Numbered from the stretch's first letter, positions 8,897-17,838 are shown. The stretch is DNA of 64,000 nucleotides from CBDDEH01 sp965226865 (GCA_965226865.1 CBDDEH010000003.1:558001-622000), one strand, 5' to 3'. The notes: generated by a model from the sequence alone, not told the origin. Program-made: numbers and translations.

Positions 8897-9934
8897 CTAG
8901 GGAATCAGCACCAGCTTGCCGACGAAGTCGAGTGCATCCATTGCCTGATGAGCTTGCGCAGCTTGTTCCAGTGGGAAAACCCGGTCTATCGAGGGTTGGA
9001 TTTTTCCCTGATTGAGTAGACTGACTAGCTCAACCATATCGGTCCTGGCGCCCATAAAGACTCCAAAGACAGAGAGGTGTTTAGTAAACATCTGGCCGAG
9101 ATGAACCTCTGTCTTGTATCCTGTGGTTACGCCACAGATGCCATATCTCCCTCCAGGTTTCAGAGACGCAAAGGCTGGTGGGAAGAAATCTGCACCGACA
9201 TGGTCTACCACAACGTCGACACCTTCTCCATCGGTCAACTCACTGATTCGCTGCGGTAAGTCTTCGGTGCGGTAGTTGATTACTGCGTCGGCGCCGAGCT
9301 CCAACACCCTTGCGGCTTTTTTGTCGGTACTGGTCGTGGCTATAACCCGGCAGCCGATTACTCGCTTGGCAACCTGAACGGCCGCAGTGCCAACTCCGGC
9401 AGAAGCGGAAAGCACCAAGACAGTATCCGACGCGTTTGTATTTGCTCGGCGTACCAGGATGCTCCACACAGGTAAAAATACAGTAGGCATGGAGGCGGCC
9501 TCTGCATAAGACACATGGTCCTCGATAGGATGCGCATTGACCGATGGTACAGTTACATACTCAGCGTAGCTGCCATCGACTGTCGAGCCTAGCATGACCG
9601 TCTTCACGCAAAGTTCATCCCGATCCGCTAAGCAATGTGCGCATTGGCCACACGTGATGTGAGGATTGACTACGACACGCTCTCCTATCTTGCGGTCCAC
9701 AACGTTTCGTCCCACTTCTACTATGTCTCCTGCAGTATCGCCTCCGAGAATTAGAGGTGGGGGAAATGACCGGCGTGTGCCTCGTACTCCTGCCCGTGTA
9801 TAGACGTCCAGCCGGTTCAATGCGACCGCCTGCACCTTGATTTTGACCTCTTGCTGGCCGGTAGAAGGCTCAGGCATTTCACCGTAGGTGAGTGCCTCGG
9901 GGCCGCCGTGTTCTTGTATATATACAGCCTTCAT
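8897..9934 (-). CDS. Zinc-type alcohol dehydrogenase / quinone oxidoreductase family protein
   Basis: A 345-residue medium-chain dehydrogenase. GroES-like N-terminal domain with GGDTAGDIVEVG, then a structural zinc lobe with four cysteines (CGQCAHCLADRDELC, residues about 96-110), and a Rossmann domain with SASAGVGTAAVQVAKR near 180. The usual second catalytic-zinc ligand positions look only partly conserved, so it could be a zinc-dependent dehydrogenase or a zinc-structured reductase. The ATG start at 9934 overlaps the stop of the CCA-adding enzyme by 4 bases (9931-9934), indicating translational coupling. Substrate unknown. Confidence 0.85.
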   Translation of the reverse strand: MKAVYIQEHGGPEALTYGEMPEPSTGQQEVKIKVQAVALNRLDVYTRAGVRGTRRSFPPPLILGGDTAGDIVEVGRNVVDRKIGERVVVNPHITCGQCAHCLADRDELCVKTVMLGSTVDGSYAEYVTVPSVNAHPIEDHVSYAEAASMPTVFLPVWSILVRRANTNASDTVLVLSASAGVGTAAVQVAKRVIGCRVIATTSTDKKAARVLELGADAVINYRTEDLPQRISELTDGEGVDVVVDHVGADFFPPAFASLKPGGRYGICGVTTGYKTEVHLGQMFTKHLSVFGVFMGARTDMVELVSLLNQGKIQPSIDRVFPLEQAAQAHQAMDALDFVGKLVLIP

Positions 9935-11214
9935 TGTGGGATTACGTCTTCGAGATAGTCCTTAACCCAACGTACCTCTTCTGCCCTGCTATTGACCCTT
10001 CCTTCGATACGCGCTACCCGTAGCCCTCTCACGACCTCTCCGACAATAGGGCCCACCGGAACTCCAAGTTCTATTAGGTCGTTTCCCCTTAGTGCTGGCT
10101 TGATGTATCGCAGCCTAGAGAGATAGATTTCCAATATCGTTCTTACGCTTTGTGAAGGCGATAGCAAGGAGTTGACGGTAATCGCAATAGTCGAAATTCC
10201 GTCCAGCACCTGGCACAGTTGTCCTGGGTCATTCACAACGGCAGGATTTTTACTGATTTGGTCTTTTAGGATAGTGGTCTCTCGCACAATTTTAGCCCAC
10301 TTCGAAGACATTCTGAGCCGGCTGATAAGAGACTCGCCTTGCTCAGAGGTCAAACGATAGGACATTGCGCCTAAATAGAGCAACGGGGTCTTGCTTCCCT
10401 GCTCTGTGGGAATTGAGCCGGTATCCGTTCCGTCTCCGATGGGTATATAAATTGCCCTGAGGACTCCCAGTTCTCCAGCCCTGAGCAGGGACAGAAGTGG
10501 AGACTTCTCTTTCAGGATCAGGTCGATCTCCCGCCTTACCCGGTCACCACTGACGGACCCAAGTGCGCCGCCACCAACGGCTTCGAGAAGATGCGCTTCT
10601 GTGCTCTTCTCCAGAGCGAAACGTAGTCTCTGTTCATACCGGATGGCTCGCAGAATGCGTGTCGGATCATCGACAAAGCTTTGGGCGTGAAGGATGCGGA
10701 TTTGGCCATTATTTAAGTCTTTATACCCTCCGCGGTTGTCGACTAGCCTGCCTGCGCTCGGACCGGTTAGAGCAATAGCCATAGAGTTAATGGTGAAGTC
10801 TCGCCTGGACGAATCATCCGCAACGTCACTGGGGATTATCCTGGGAAGAGCCCCGGGTCTAACATAGGTCTCGCTACGAGCTGTCGCCAGATCCAACCGA
10901 TGACTATCTAATTTAACGGTTGCCGTACTGAACCTTTCATGGACTGCCAGAGAACCACCAAAGCTCTCTATCAAGGCCATCCCAAGCCGCCTGGCTTCCC
11001 CTTCAACGACTATGTCCAAGTCCTCAACAGGCAAGCCTAGGAGGATGTCACGGACCGGGCCACCAACCAGATAGACGGCAATGCCGATATCCGAGGCCTT
11101 CTCCGCAACGGCCTTTAAAAGGGTATAGCTACCGGTCGGAAGTGAGCGCTCTATAATAGGAAGCAGATTGCTAGTGTCGTGAGGCATGGGTTCCGGCAAT
11201 GGAGAACTGGCCAA
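9931..11214 (-). CDS. cca: CCA-adding tRNA nucleotidyltransferase / poly(A) polymerase family
   Basis: A 427-residue class II nucleotidyltransferase. The head carries VGGPVRDILLG (residues about 50-60) and the catalytic aspartates in DLDIVVEG (near 69). Next come RRDFTINSMAI and the RNA-binding helices (DDPTRILRAIRYEQRL). Role: addition or repair of the 3' CCA of tRNAs from CTP and ATP. The tRNA-Gly in this window already encodes CCA, so repair may dominate for that tRNA. The gene is co-oriented and overlapped by the alcohol dehydrogenase, and is divergent from rex. No HD domain is evident at the C-terminus, which is degenerate compared with long family members. Confidence 0.9.
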   Translation of the reverse strand: MASSPLPEPMPHDTSNLLPIIERSLPTGSYTLLKAVAEKASDIGIAVYLVGGPVRDILLGLPVEDLDIVVEGEARRLGMALIESFGGSLAVHERFSTATVKLDSHRLDLATARSETYVRPGALPRIIPSDVADDSSRRDFTINSMAIALTGPSAGRLVDNRGGYKDLNNGQIRILHAQSFVDDPTRILRAIRYEQRLRFALEKSTEAHLLEAVGGGALGSVSGDRVRREIDLILKEKSPLLSLLRAGELGVLRAIYIPIGDGTDTGSIPTEQGSKTPLLYLGAMSYRLTSEQGESLISRLRMSSKWAKIVRETTILKDQISKNPAVVNDPGQLCQVLDGISTIAITVNSLLSPSQSVRTILEIYLSRLRYIKPALRGNDLIELGVPVGPIVGEVVRGLRVARIEGRVNSRAEEVRWVKDYLEDVIPQ

Positions 11215-11242
11215 TTATAGCATAGGCCACCGGCAGGCGAAG

Positions 11243-11271
11243 TTGACCCTAGTAGTACGGCTCGTTACAAT
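11243..11271 (+). promoter_or_regulatory. Sigma70-type promoter upstream of rex
   Basis: TTGACC at 11243-11248 and TACAAT at 11266-11271 with an exact 17-base spacer, on the plus strand, about 80 bases upstream of the rex ATG. I saw no TTGTGN6TCACAA-type Rex operator overlapping it, so autoregulation is not supported by eye. Confidence 0.65.
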
Positions 11272-11350
11272 CACGTTTAAGGCTATTGGATTCTACTGCG
11301 CGGCTACGGAACATCTAAAATAACGTCTCGAACCCAAGGAGTACGGCCGA

Positions 11351-12007
11351 ATGGTAGCTCAACCGGCATCAAAGCAGGGTGGGAGCCAGGCAGATGTGCC
11401 AGAGGTCGTCGTCATAAGGCTACCCCAATATATCAGGGCCCTTGCAACCCTGGTGGACCGGGGCGTTGAGATGGTCAGCTCTCAACAGTTGGGCGAGGCC
11501 CTCCAAGTAACGCCGGCTCAGATTCGCAAAGACCTGAGCTATTTTGGCCGTTTTGGGAAACAGGGGCGCGGGTACGTGGTAACTCATCTTCTATCCCGCT
11601 TGAAAGAGGCCGTTGGCCTGGACAGGCAATGGAACGTAGGCCTGGTGGGAGTTGGGAGGCTAGGCGGGGCGATACTTAGCTACCCTGGATTTGCTCCGGA
11701 GGGATTCCATATAGTCGCGGCCTTCGACGCCAATGCAAATGTTATCGGCACTACTATCGGCAACCTCAACGTGCAATCCCTAGATGAATTGCAAGAAACC
11801 ATCAATGAGCGAAAGATAAATATGGGTATCGTGGCGGTTCCGGGACGTTACGCTCAAGGAGTTACCGACAAGCTAGTAGACTGTGGAATAAAGGCCGTTC
11901 TGAATTACTCGCCGGTTATTCTGCTAGCGCCACATGAGGTGAAGATCCGTAATATCGACCCTGTCCATTCGCTACAAACGATGACTTTCTACCTGTTAGA
12001 AGATTGA
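11351..12007 (+). CDS. rex: Redox-sensing transcriptional repressor Rex
   Basis: A 218-residue protein of standard Rex length. An N-terminal winged helix (residues about 18-80, with VTPAQIRKDLSYFGRFG as the DNA-recognition part) is followed by an NAD(H)-binding Rossmann domain (VGVGRLGGAIL near 98). Rex senses the NADH/NAD+ ratio and represses fermentation and respiration genes when NADH is low. An AAGGAG ribosome site lies 9 bases before ATG. It is convergent with the ATP synthase operon, whose last gene ends 9 bases away, so the two share a very short junction without an obvious terminator. Confidence 0.95.
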   Translation: MVAQPASKQGGSQADVPEVVVIRLPQYIRALATLVDRGVEMVSSQQLGEALQVTPAQIRKDLSYFGRFGKQGRGYVVTHLLSRLKEAVGLDRQWNVGLVGVGRLGGAILSYPGFAPEGFHIVAAFDANANVIGTTIGNLNVQSLDELQETINERKINMGIVAVPGRYAQGVTDKLVDCGIKAVLNYSPVILLAPHEVKIRNIDPVHSLQTMTFYLLED

Positions 12008-12015
12008 TCTTCTAA

Positions 12016-12447
12016 CTAACGGTGGGGCGGAGCGGTAGGTCGGGTTCTACGCTGGCGCCGCGCCACTTGCAGGCGCATTGATGCTCTTCTGAACGAGGTT
12101 AGGGCACTCTCAAGGTCTATATCGGCGCTCTTGCTCGCGATCTGTTCTTGGGCCTTCTCCATTGCGATGCGTGCCCGTTCTTCGTCGATCTCATCGGATC
12201 GCTCCGCTGCGTCGGCCAGAACGGTAACTTTGTTCCCGATGACTTCCAGGAAGCCGCCGGTTACAGCGAGGTAGGTCTCTTCCATGTCCTTACGTACCAT
12301 AATCTCGCCGGGTTGGAGAGCAGTCATTAAGGGAGCATGGTGGGGTAGAATACCCAGTTCGCCATCGATCCCAGGGGCAACCACCACGTCCACGTCGTCT
12401 GAGTAGACCTTTGCTTCGGCCGTAATTATTTCTAGTAACATTGGCAC
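12016..12447 (-). CDS. atpC: F1Fo ATP synthase subunit epsilon
   Basis: A 143-residue protein with the N-terminal beta-sandwich (MLLEIITAEAKVYSDDVDVV, then GELGILPHHAPLMTALQPGE) and a C-terminal helical hairpin rich in Arg and Ala. It is part of the central stalk of F1 and a potential brake on ATP hydrolysis. The C-terminal arm ends in a very basic stretch (RRQRRTRPTAPPHR) that is longer than usual. Last gene of the operon, 12 bases after atpD. The probable start is the ATG at 12447 or the internal ATG two codons later. Confidence 0.95.
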   Translation of the reverse strand: MPMLLEIITAEAKVYSDDVDVVVAPGIDGELGILPHHAPLMTALQPGEIMVRKDMEETYLAVTGGFLEVIGNKVTVLADAAERSDEIDEERARIAMEKAQEQIASKSADIDLESALTSFRRASMRLQVARRQRRTRPTAPPHR

Positions 12448-12459
12448 TTGTTGGTGCTC

Positions 12460-13860
12460 CTACTCAGAGGCTTCCATTTTCTGGGCTGCTTCTAGCACTT
12501 CGTCGATGGTGCCTACCATATAGAACGCCTGCTCGGGTATGCTGTCATGCTTGCCTTCGAGTATCTCGCTGAAACCACGTACAGTCTCCCTTACAGGCAC
12601 ATATTTACCACCCATGCCTGTAAACGCTTCGGCGACGTGGAAAGGCTGGGTCAGGAACCTTTGGATTCTCCTCGCCCGGTTGACAGTGATTTTATCTTCT
12701 TCTGACAGCTCTTCCATACCAAGAATCGCAATGATGTCCTGGAGGTCTTTGTACCTCTGCAATACCTGCTGCACCTCTCGCGCTATCCGGTAGTGGTCTT
12801 CACCGACAGTTCTCGGCTCTAGCATCCTCGAAAAAGATGATAGCGGGTCGACAGCAGGGTACAGGCCTTGGGCTGCGAGGGATCGTTCCAGGGATACGAC
12901 TGCGTCGAGGTGGCCAAAAGTAGTGACAATGCCAGGATCGGTGTAGTCGTCTGCTGGAACATAAATAGCCTGGAAAGAGGTGATCGAACCTTTCTTCGTG
13001 GAGGTGATGCGCTCTTCAAGAGAGCCCATCTCGGTTCCCAGGGTGGGCTGATATCCGACGGCTGATGGCATTCGTCCTAGAAGCGCCGAAACCTCCATGC
13101 CTGCCAGAATGTATCTGTATATGTTGTCGACGAACAGAAGAACATCCTGATTCTGCTCGTCCCTGAAGTACTCAGCCATCGTAAGCCCCGTCAGCCCTAT
13201 CCGGGCCCGTACGCCCGGAGGCTCGTTCATCTGACCGAAGACCAGCACTGTGCTGTCCATCACGCCGGAAGCCTTCATCTCGTTCCAGAGGTCGTTTCCT
13301 TCCCTGGAACGCTCTCCAACACCGGCAAAAACCGAAACTCCTTTGTGAACAGCGGCGATGTTTCGAATGAGCTCCATTATGACCACAGTTTTGCCCACTC
13401 CGGCGCCGCCGTATGCACCAACCTTCCCCCCTTTCATGAAAGGGGTGATTAAGTCGAAAACTTTGATGCCGGTTTCAAGGATGTCGGTTACGCCACGCTG
13501 GTCCTCGAAGGACGGAGGAGGTCGGTGGATCGGCCAGTGGTCTGGTGGCTCTACCGGCCCCAAATTATCCAATGGCTCTCCGGTCACATTGAACAACCGG
13601 CCCAGGGTTTCTTGGCCTACCGGCACCATGACTGGCTGGCCCGTATCTTCTGCTTGTACGCCCCTTGCTAGCCCCTCTGTTGCGCCAAGGGCCAGGCACC
13701 TGACCCAGTTATTGCCGATGTGCTGCTCTACCTCTAGGGTGAGCTTCTCTCCATTGTTGTCTATCTCGATCGCGTTAAATAACGAGGGCAGTTCTTCAGG
13801 CGGGAACTCGACATCGACCACAGTTCCGATCACCTGGACTACCTTGCCTTTACCCATCAC
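12460..13860 (-). CDS. atpD: F1Fo ATP synthase subunit beta (catalytic)
   Basis: A 466-residue catalytic subunit. Walker A GGAGVGKT near 155, the GERSREGND segment that contributes the catalytic glutamate, Walker B LLFVD near 252, and a DELSEED-loop variant MEELSEED near 394. It converts ADP and phosphate to ATP at the F1 headpiece. Some usually invariant stretches differ: DNIYRYILAGMEVS replaces the common DNIFRFTQAGSEVS, and PGIVTTFGHLDA replaces PAPATTFAHLDA. All nucleotide-binding residues I can recognise are retained, so it should be functional. Placed between atpG (21 bases) and atpC (12 bases). Confidence 0.97.
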   Translation of the reverse strand: MMGKGKVVQVIGTVVDVEFPPEELPSLFNAIEIDNNGEKLTLEVEQHIGNNWVRCLALGATEGLARGVQAEDTGQPVMVPVGQETLGRLFNVTGEPLDNLGPVEPPDHWPIHRPPPSFEDQRGVTDILETGIKVFDLITPFMKGGKVGAYGGAGVGKTVVIMELIRNIAAVHKGVSVFAGVGERSREGNDLWNEMKASGVMDSTVLVFGQMNEPPGVRARIGLTGLTMAEYFRDEQNQDVLLFVDNIYRYILAGMEVSALLGRMPSAVGYQPTLGTEMGSLEERITSTKKGSITSFQAIYVPADDYTDPGIVTTFGHLDAVVSLERSLAAQGLYPAVDPLSSFSRMLEPRTVGEDHYRIAREVQQVLQRYKDLQDIIAILGMEELSEEDKITVNRARRIQRFLTQPFHVAEAFTGMGGKYVPVRETVRGFSEILEGKHDSIPEQAFYMVGTIDEVLEAAQKMEASE

Positions 13861-13881
13861 GAATCTCCAATACAGATAAGA

Positions 13882-14742
13882 TTAACCCTCCAGTGCAGCG
13901 GCCCCACCTATAATATCCAGCAGTTCGTTTGTTATGCTTTCTTGGCGGATCTTGTTGGCCAGGAGGGTTAGGTCGCTGACCATATCGTTGGCGTTGTCCG
14001 TTGCGTTCTTCATGGCTACCATGCGTGCCGACTGTTCACTGGCGATCAGTTCCAGTAGAGCATGGTAGATCTCCATCTCAACAAACCTTGGTAGAAGAGT
14101 CCCCAGCACTGTCAAGCTGTTGGGTTCATAGATGTAGCCCACTCGTTCGGAGGCGCTTAACTCGGCAGGTACGATAGGAAGGAGCCGTCTTATTACCGGC
14201 TTCTGAACTACCGTAGAGACAAATTCCGCGTAGGATAAATAAACTTCGTCGGCTTCGCCCGTTGTGTAGTCGCTGTCAACCATATGAGAAATAGAGGTGG
14301 TGTCAGCCAAGGTGGGCCTATCGCCGATATTGGTGAACACCGCCTTTACTTCCTGACCATACCTCACCATAAAATCGCGGCCTTTTCTACCCACCGATAT
14401 GATCGTCACTGGCGACTGCTTCTCAAGTATGAACTGGGCTACCCGGCGATTGAGGCTGGAGTGTAAGCCGCCGCATAACCCCCTGTCGGGCGCTATGTGC
14501 AAAATTTCTATGCGTTTAACAGGTCGAGTCTCCAGAAGGGGATGGACTGAGTCGTCGGTTTGAGGCCGAGCAGCCAAATGGGAGATCACATCTTCGATCT
14601 TCTCTGAATAGGGGCGGCCGGCGAGCACATTTGATTGAGCGCGCCTCATTTTCGAGGCAGCGACCATCTCCATAGCTTTGGTCACCTTCGCTGTGTTCTC
14701 GATGGTTCGAATTCGGGTTTTTATCTGTCGCAGGCTAGGCAT
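13882..14742 (-). CDS. atpG: F1Fo ATP synthase subunit gamma
   Basis: A 286-residue subunit with the hallmark termini of gamma: MPSLRQIKTRIRTIENTAKV at the start and the C-terminal coiled-coil segment MKNATDNANDMVSDLTL with NKIRQESITNELLDIIGGA. It forms the rotating central shaft that couples proton flow in Fo to conformational change in beta. Length is normal. No plant-type regulatory cysteine insertion is present. Located between atpA and atpD with 19 and 21 base spacers, in a single transcription unit. Confidence 0.96.
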   Translation of the reverse strand: MPSLRQIKTRIRTIENTAKVTKAMEMVAASKMRRAQSNVLAGRPYSEKIEDVISHLAARPQTDDSVHPLLETRPVKRIEILHIAPDRGLCGGLHSSLNRRVAQFILEKQSPVTIISVGRKGRDFMVRYGQEVKAVFTNIGDRPTLADTTSISHMVDSDYTTGEADEVYLSYAEFVSTVVQKPVIRRLLPIVPAELSASERVGYIYEPNSLTVLGTLLPRFVEMEIYHALLELIASEQSARMVAMKNATDNANDMVSDLTLLANKIRQESITNELLDIIGGAAALEG

Positions 14743-14761
14743 GATCTATAGATTCGATATT

Positions 14762-16276
14762 TTATGCTGCTATGAAAGCCGACTTGAAATCCTCCAGGGA
14801 TTTCTTTAGGGACTCTTCCGTCTCGGCAGACAGCTCTTTGTGCTCTCGGATAGAGCGTCCGATTTCTGGATTCGCGGCTTCAATATGGTTCAAGAACTTC
14901 TCCTCAAACTCCTGACTCCGGCCTAAAGGTACTTCATCCATGGCTCCGCTGTTGACCGCGTATAGTATCATCGCCTGCTTCTCCAAGGACATCGGTTTGT
15001 ACTGGCCCTGTTTTAGGACTTCGGTGCTCCGCTGCCCTCTCTCAAGCTGCTGTTTGGTAGCTTTGTCCAGGTCAGCGGTACCAAACTGCGCGAACGCGGC
15101 GAGCGCGTGGAACTGGGCCAGGTCCAGTCGAAGCCTGCCAGCCACTTGCCTGATCGCCTTGGTCTGGGCGCTCCCGCCGACACGGGATACCGATAGACCT
15201 ACGTTAACTGCTGGCCGGATCCCTGAGTTGAAAAGCTCCGGCTCCAGGTATATTTGTCCATCCGTAATAGATATTACGTTGGTCGGGATATACGCTGAAA
15301 CGTCGCCGGCCTGAGTCTCGATTATTGGGAGGGCTGTTATTGAACCACCCCCGTATTCAGGAGACAACTTGGCGGCCCTTTCCAGCAACCTGCTGTGCAA
15401 ATAGAAGATGTCTCCGGGATATGCCTCGCGTCCGGCGGGACGTCGGAGAAGCAACGACATTTGCCGGTAAGCCCAGGCGTGTTTGGTCAGGTCATCGTAG
15501 ATAATTAGCGAATCTTTGCCCTGTGCCATGAAGTCTTCAGCCATTGCACAGCCGGCGTAAGGGGCAATGTATTGTAAAGGCGCCGGATCGGACGCGTTGG
15601 CGGCCACAACGATCGTATGCTCCATGGAGCCATGCTCTTCAAGGCTGGCGATGACCTGCGCTACTTTGCTCTGTTTTTGCCCTATAGCTACGTAGATGCA
15701 GAAAAGGTCCTGGCCATTCTGATTGATAATCGTGTCGACAGCTATGGCAGTTTTCCCGGTAGACCTGTCGCCGATTATCAGCTCACGCTGGCCGCGGCCA
15801 ATAGGAATCATAGAGTCTATGGCTTTAATGCCTGTCTGGACCGGCGTGTCGACCGACTGGCGTGTCACCACGTTAGGCGCAATCCTTTCGACAGGAAGGG
15901 CCCTTTTAGCGTTGATCGGCCCCTTGCCATCCAGAGGCTGACCGAGCGGATCAACAACCCGCCCTATTAGTTCATTGCCCACTGGCACTTCGATGATCTG
16001 GCCGGTGGAACGGACGGAATCGCCTTCTTTGATCGTGTTGGCGTCTCCAATAATGGCGGCGCCGACAGTATCCTCCTCAAGGTTTAAAGCCAGCCCGCTT
16101 ACACCGTTTTCGAACTTTAGAATCTCGTTATATTTGGCCCCTTGAAGCCCCTGGATCCGGGCTATACCGTCACCGACTTCAATAACGGTCCCAACATCGA
16201 CCAGGCTAAGCTCGGCGCCGAATTCCTCTATTTGGCGGCGTATTACTGAAACTATGTCTTGGCTTCGGGAAGCCAT
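14762..16276 (-). CDS. atpA: F1Fo ATP synthase subunit alpha
   Basis: A 504-residue non-catalytic nucleotide-binding subunit. The P-loop reads GDRSTGKT near 170 where most alpha subunits have GDRQTGKT, a Q-to-S change at a non-lysine position. Other family marks are intact: the IYVAIGQKQSKVAQV segment, the YDDLTKHAWAYRQ motif and SVSRVGGSAQTKA containing the conserved arginine finger region. Alpha alternates with beta in the F1 hexamer. It follows atpH after 54 bases and carries a GGAGG ribosome site just before the ATG. Confidence 0.97.
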   Translation of the reverse strand: MASRSQDIVSVIRRQIEEFGAELSLVDVGTVIEVGDGIARIQGLQGAKYNEILKFENGVSGLALNLEEDTVGAAIIGDANTIKEGDSVRSTGQIIEVPVGNELIGRVVDPLGQPLDGKGPINAKRALPVERIAPNVVTRQSVDTPVQTGIKAIDSMIPIGRGQRELIIGDRSTGKTAIAVDTIINQNGQDLFCIYVAIGQKQSKVAQVIASLEEHGSMEHTIVVAANASDPAPLQYIAPYAGCAMAEDFMAQGKDSLIIYDDLTKHAWAYRQMSLLLRRPAGREAYPGDIFYLHSRLLERAAKLSPEYGGGSITALPIIETQAGDVSAYIPTNVISITDGQIYLEPELFNSGIRPAVNVGLSVSRVGGSAQTKAIRQVAGRLRLDLAQFHALAAFAQFGTADLDKATKQQLERGQRSTEVLKQGQYKPMSLEKQAMILYAVNSGAMDEVPLGRSQEFEEKFLNHIEAANPEIGRSIREHKELSAETEESLKKSLEDFKSAFIAA

Positions 16277-16330
16277 AGAGTTACCTCCTAAGATCGATTG
16301 GCGAACTCATGATCAAGTCCACTAAGTGGA

Positions 16331-16882
16331 TCATACCTCTATGATCGCATCAGTTTGCCGTAGACGCTTTCCCAACTCCTGCAACTTGGAGCGGGTGCTT
16401 CCATCCAGCAACTTGTCTCCAACTCTGATAATCAGGCCCCCAAGGATATTCGGATCTACTTTACTATCCAGAACGACTTCTTTATTCATCAGGTCTTTGA
16501 TGAACTGGGAAATCTTTCCCTTCTCGGAGTCTTCAAGCTGGACGGCAGACTGGACCTCTACGTGCTCTCTTCCCCTGCGCTCGTCCAGTAACCGTCTATA
16601 TCCGCTTTCCACTTCAGATAGCTGATCAGATAGCCCTCGGGAAACCATAAGCGCCAATAGGTTGCGAACGATTGGGTCGACTCCAGGGAGAGCTTCAGTT
16701 ATTGCCTTTGTCTTGCTGCCCAAGGGTACCTTTGCGTGGTGAAGGAAGGTTCTGAACTCTTCGCCCCTAAGGGCCTCGACCAAGGTCCGCAGGTCTGCCC
16801 CAAACTCGTCCAATCTATCATGCTCGATGGCTAGGTCGAATATGGCTTGGGCGTACCTTTTTGCTGATGCTCTTCCAGGCAT
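16331..16882 (-). CDS. atpH: F1Fo ATP synthase subunit delta
   Basis: A 183-residue delta/OSCP subunit. The N-terminal six-helix domain begins ASAKRYAQAIFDLAIEHDRLDEF, the usual start of the family, and the C-terminal region has IRVGDKLLDGSTRSKLQELGKRL, a strongly conserved delta signature. It links the peripheral stalk (subunit b) to the top of F1. Six bases separate it from atpF, implying tight co-translation. The start is ATG at 16882. Confidence 0.95.
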   Translation of the reverse strand: MPGRASAKRYAQAIFDLAIEHDRLDEFGADLRTLVEALRGEEFRTFLHHAKVPLGSKTKAITEALPGVDPIVRNLLALMVSRGLSDQLSEVESGYRRLLDERRGREHVEVQSAVQLEDSEKGKISQFIKDLMNKEVVLDSKVDPNILGGLIIRVGDKLLDGSTRSKLQELGKRLRQTDAIIEV

Positions 16883-16888
16883 GTTGAA

Positions 16889-17389
16889 CTACACGCTACG
16901 CAGCGTATCTCCTTCTTCAAGCACTGATGTGATGATTTCGCCGTGGGCTTTGCGGTCCAGCGAGCGTTCTATCACCCGCTCGGCGGCAGTGATGGCAAGC
17001 TCGGCGAAGTGACTCTTCACTTCCTGTATAGCAGCGTTCCGCTCCCTCTGGATATCCTCCCGAGCCCTCTCTATAAAGGCCTCAGCTTCCTGCTTAGCTC
17101 GCTGTTTCTCTTCCTCACGGTAGCGTTCAGCCATCTCTCTCGCTTGATCAATTAGGCGTTGTCCTTCAAGGCGGGCTTCATTGATTTGCCGCTGGGTGTC
17201 ATGTTGAGAAGCAGCAGCGTCCTGTTTTGCTTTTTCGGCGGCTTCCAGACTCTCGCGTATCTTGTCGGACCGCTGGTCCATGACGCGCAAAATGGGTTTG
17301 TAAGCGAAAAGGTATAGTATCCCCAGTAAGATGAGGAAATTTACAAGGAACACTATCAGGCTAGGAAAGTTTAGTCCTAGGTCTTCCAC
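16889..17389 (-). CDS. atpF: F1Fo ATP synthase subunit b
   Basis: A 166-residue protein with one N-terminal membrane helix (LIVFLVNFLILLGILYLFAYKP, residues about 10-31) followed by a long, highly charged coiled coil (AAEKAKQDAAASQHDTQRQ onward). This is the classic architecture of subunit b, the peripheral stator stalk anchored in the membrane beside subunit a. A single b gene is present, so the stalk is probably a homodimer. It lies between atpE (46 bases) and atpH (6 bases). Confidence 0.95.
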   Translation of the reverse strand: MEDLGLNFPSLIVFLVNFLILLGILYLFAYKPILRVMDQRSDKIRESLEAAEKAKQDAAASQHDTQRQINEARLEGQRLIDQAREMAERYREEEKQRAKQEAEAFIERAREDIQRERNAAIQEVKSHFAELAITAAERVIERSLDRKAHGEIITSVLEEGDTLRSV

Positions 17390-17435
17390 GATGTTCCCCC
17401 GAATTCAGTCTGTGTGATGTGGGTTACTACCACGC

Positions 17436-17705
17436 CTATACTACGAACAGCAAGATCGCTGCTACGACCAAGGCATAAATGCCCAGTGCTTCTGCGAAGG
17501 CGATGGCCAGGATCATATTGGTCAGGATAGGCCCTCGGGCTTCGGGGTTGCGGCCGATAGCGTTCATTGCAGCAGAGCCCAGAAGTCCAATGCCGATTCC
17601 GGGTCCTATAACGCCAAGGCCGATCGCCAATCCCGCTGCCAGTAATTTCATGGTCTCTGCGTTGATCTGTTCTCCCTGAGCTGCCAATGACATGAGTAAT
17701 TCCAT
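17436..17705 (-). CDS. atpE: F1Fo ATP synthase subunit c (proton ring)
   Basis: An 89-residue proteolipid with two membrane helices. Helix 1 carries the glycine-rich ring-packing motif (IGLGVIGPGIGIGLLG), the loop has RNPEA, and helix 2 holds the ion-binding glutamate in FAEALGIYALVVAAILLF. I see the carboxylate but not the Q plus S/T pattern typical of sodium-binding rings, so protons are the likely ion (inference). The N-terminus has about 15 extra residues before helix 1. A GGAGGGA ribosome site precedes the ATG. The 31-residue peptide gene lies immediately upstream. Confidence 0.96.
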   Translation of the reverse strand: MELLMSLAAQGEQINAETMKLLAAGLAIGLGVIGPGIGIGLLGSAAMNAIGRNPEARGPILTNMILAIAFAEALGIYALVVAAILLFVV

Positions 17706-17742
17706 TGAAGTCCCTCCTTGCTAATAATTATTCCAGCAATTT

Positions 17743-17838
17743 TTAGTCGTGGCGTACCAACCCGGCGCTGGCAACTCCAAGAGCCGCGGCGCTTAAACCG
17801 ATCGACACCACCAACAACCCGATAATTATGAAATCCAT
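17743..17838 (-). CDS. 31-residue single-helix membrane peptide between atpB and atpE
   Basis: A short open frame (ATG at 17838, TAA at 17743) preceded by a strong GGAGGGAGG ribosome site 5 bases from the ATG. The peptide begins MDFIIIGLLVVSIGL, continues with a small-residue helix (SAAALGVASAGLV) and ends RHD, a plausible one-pass membrane peptide. It occupies nearly all of the atpB-atpE gap and is in operon orientation (36 bases after the atpB stop). I do not recognise a family. It could be an assembly factor or accessory ring-associated peptide, a remnant of a duplicated c subunit, or a translational-spacing ORF. The good ribosome site and amino acid composition favour a real product. Confidence 0.6.
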   Translation of the reverse strand: MDFIIIGLLVVSIGLSAAALGVASAGLVRHD

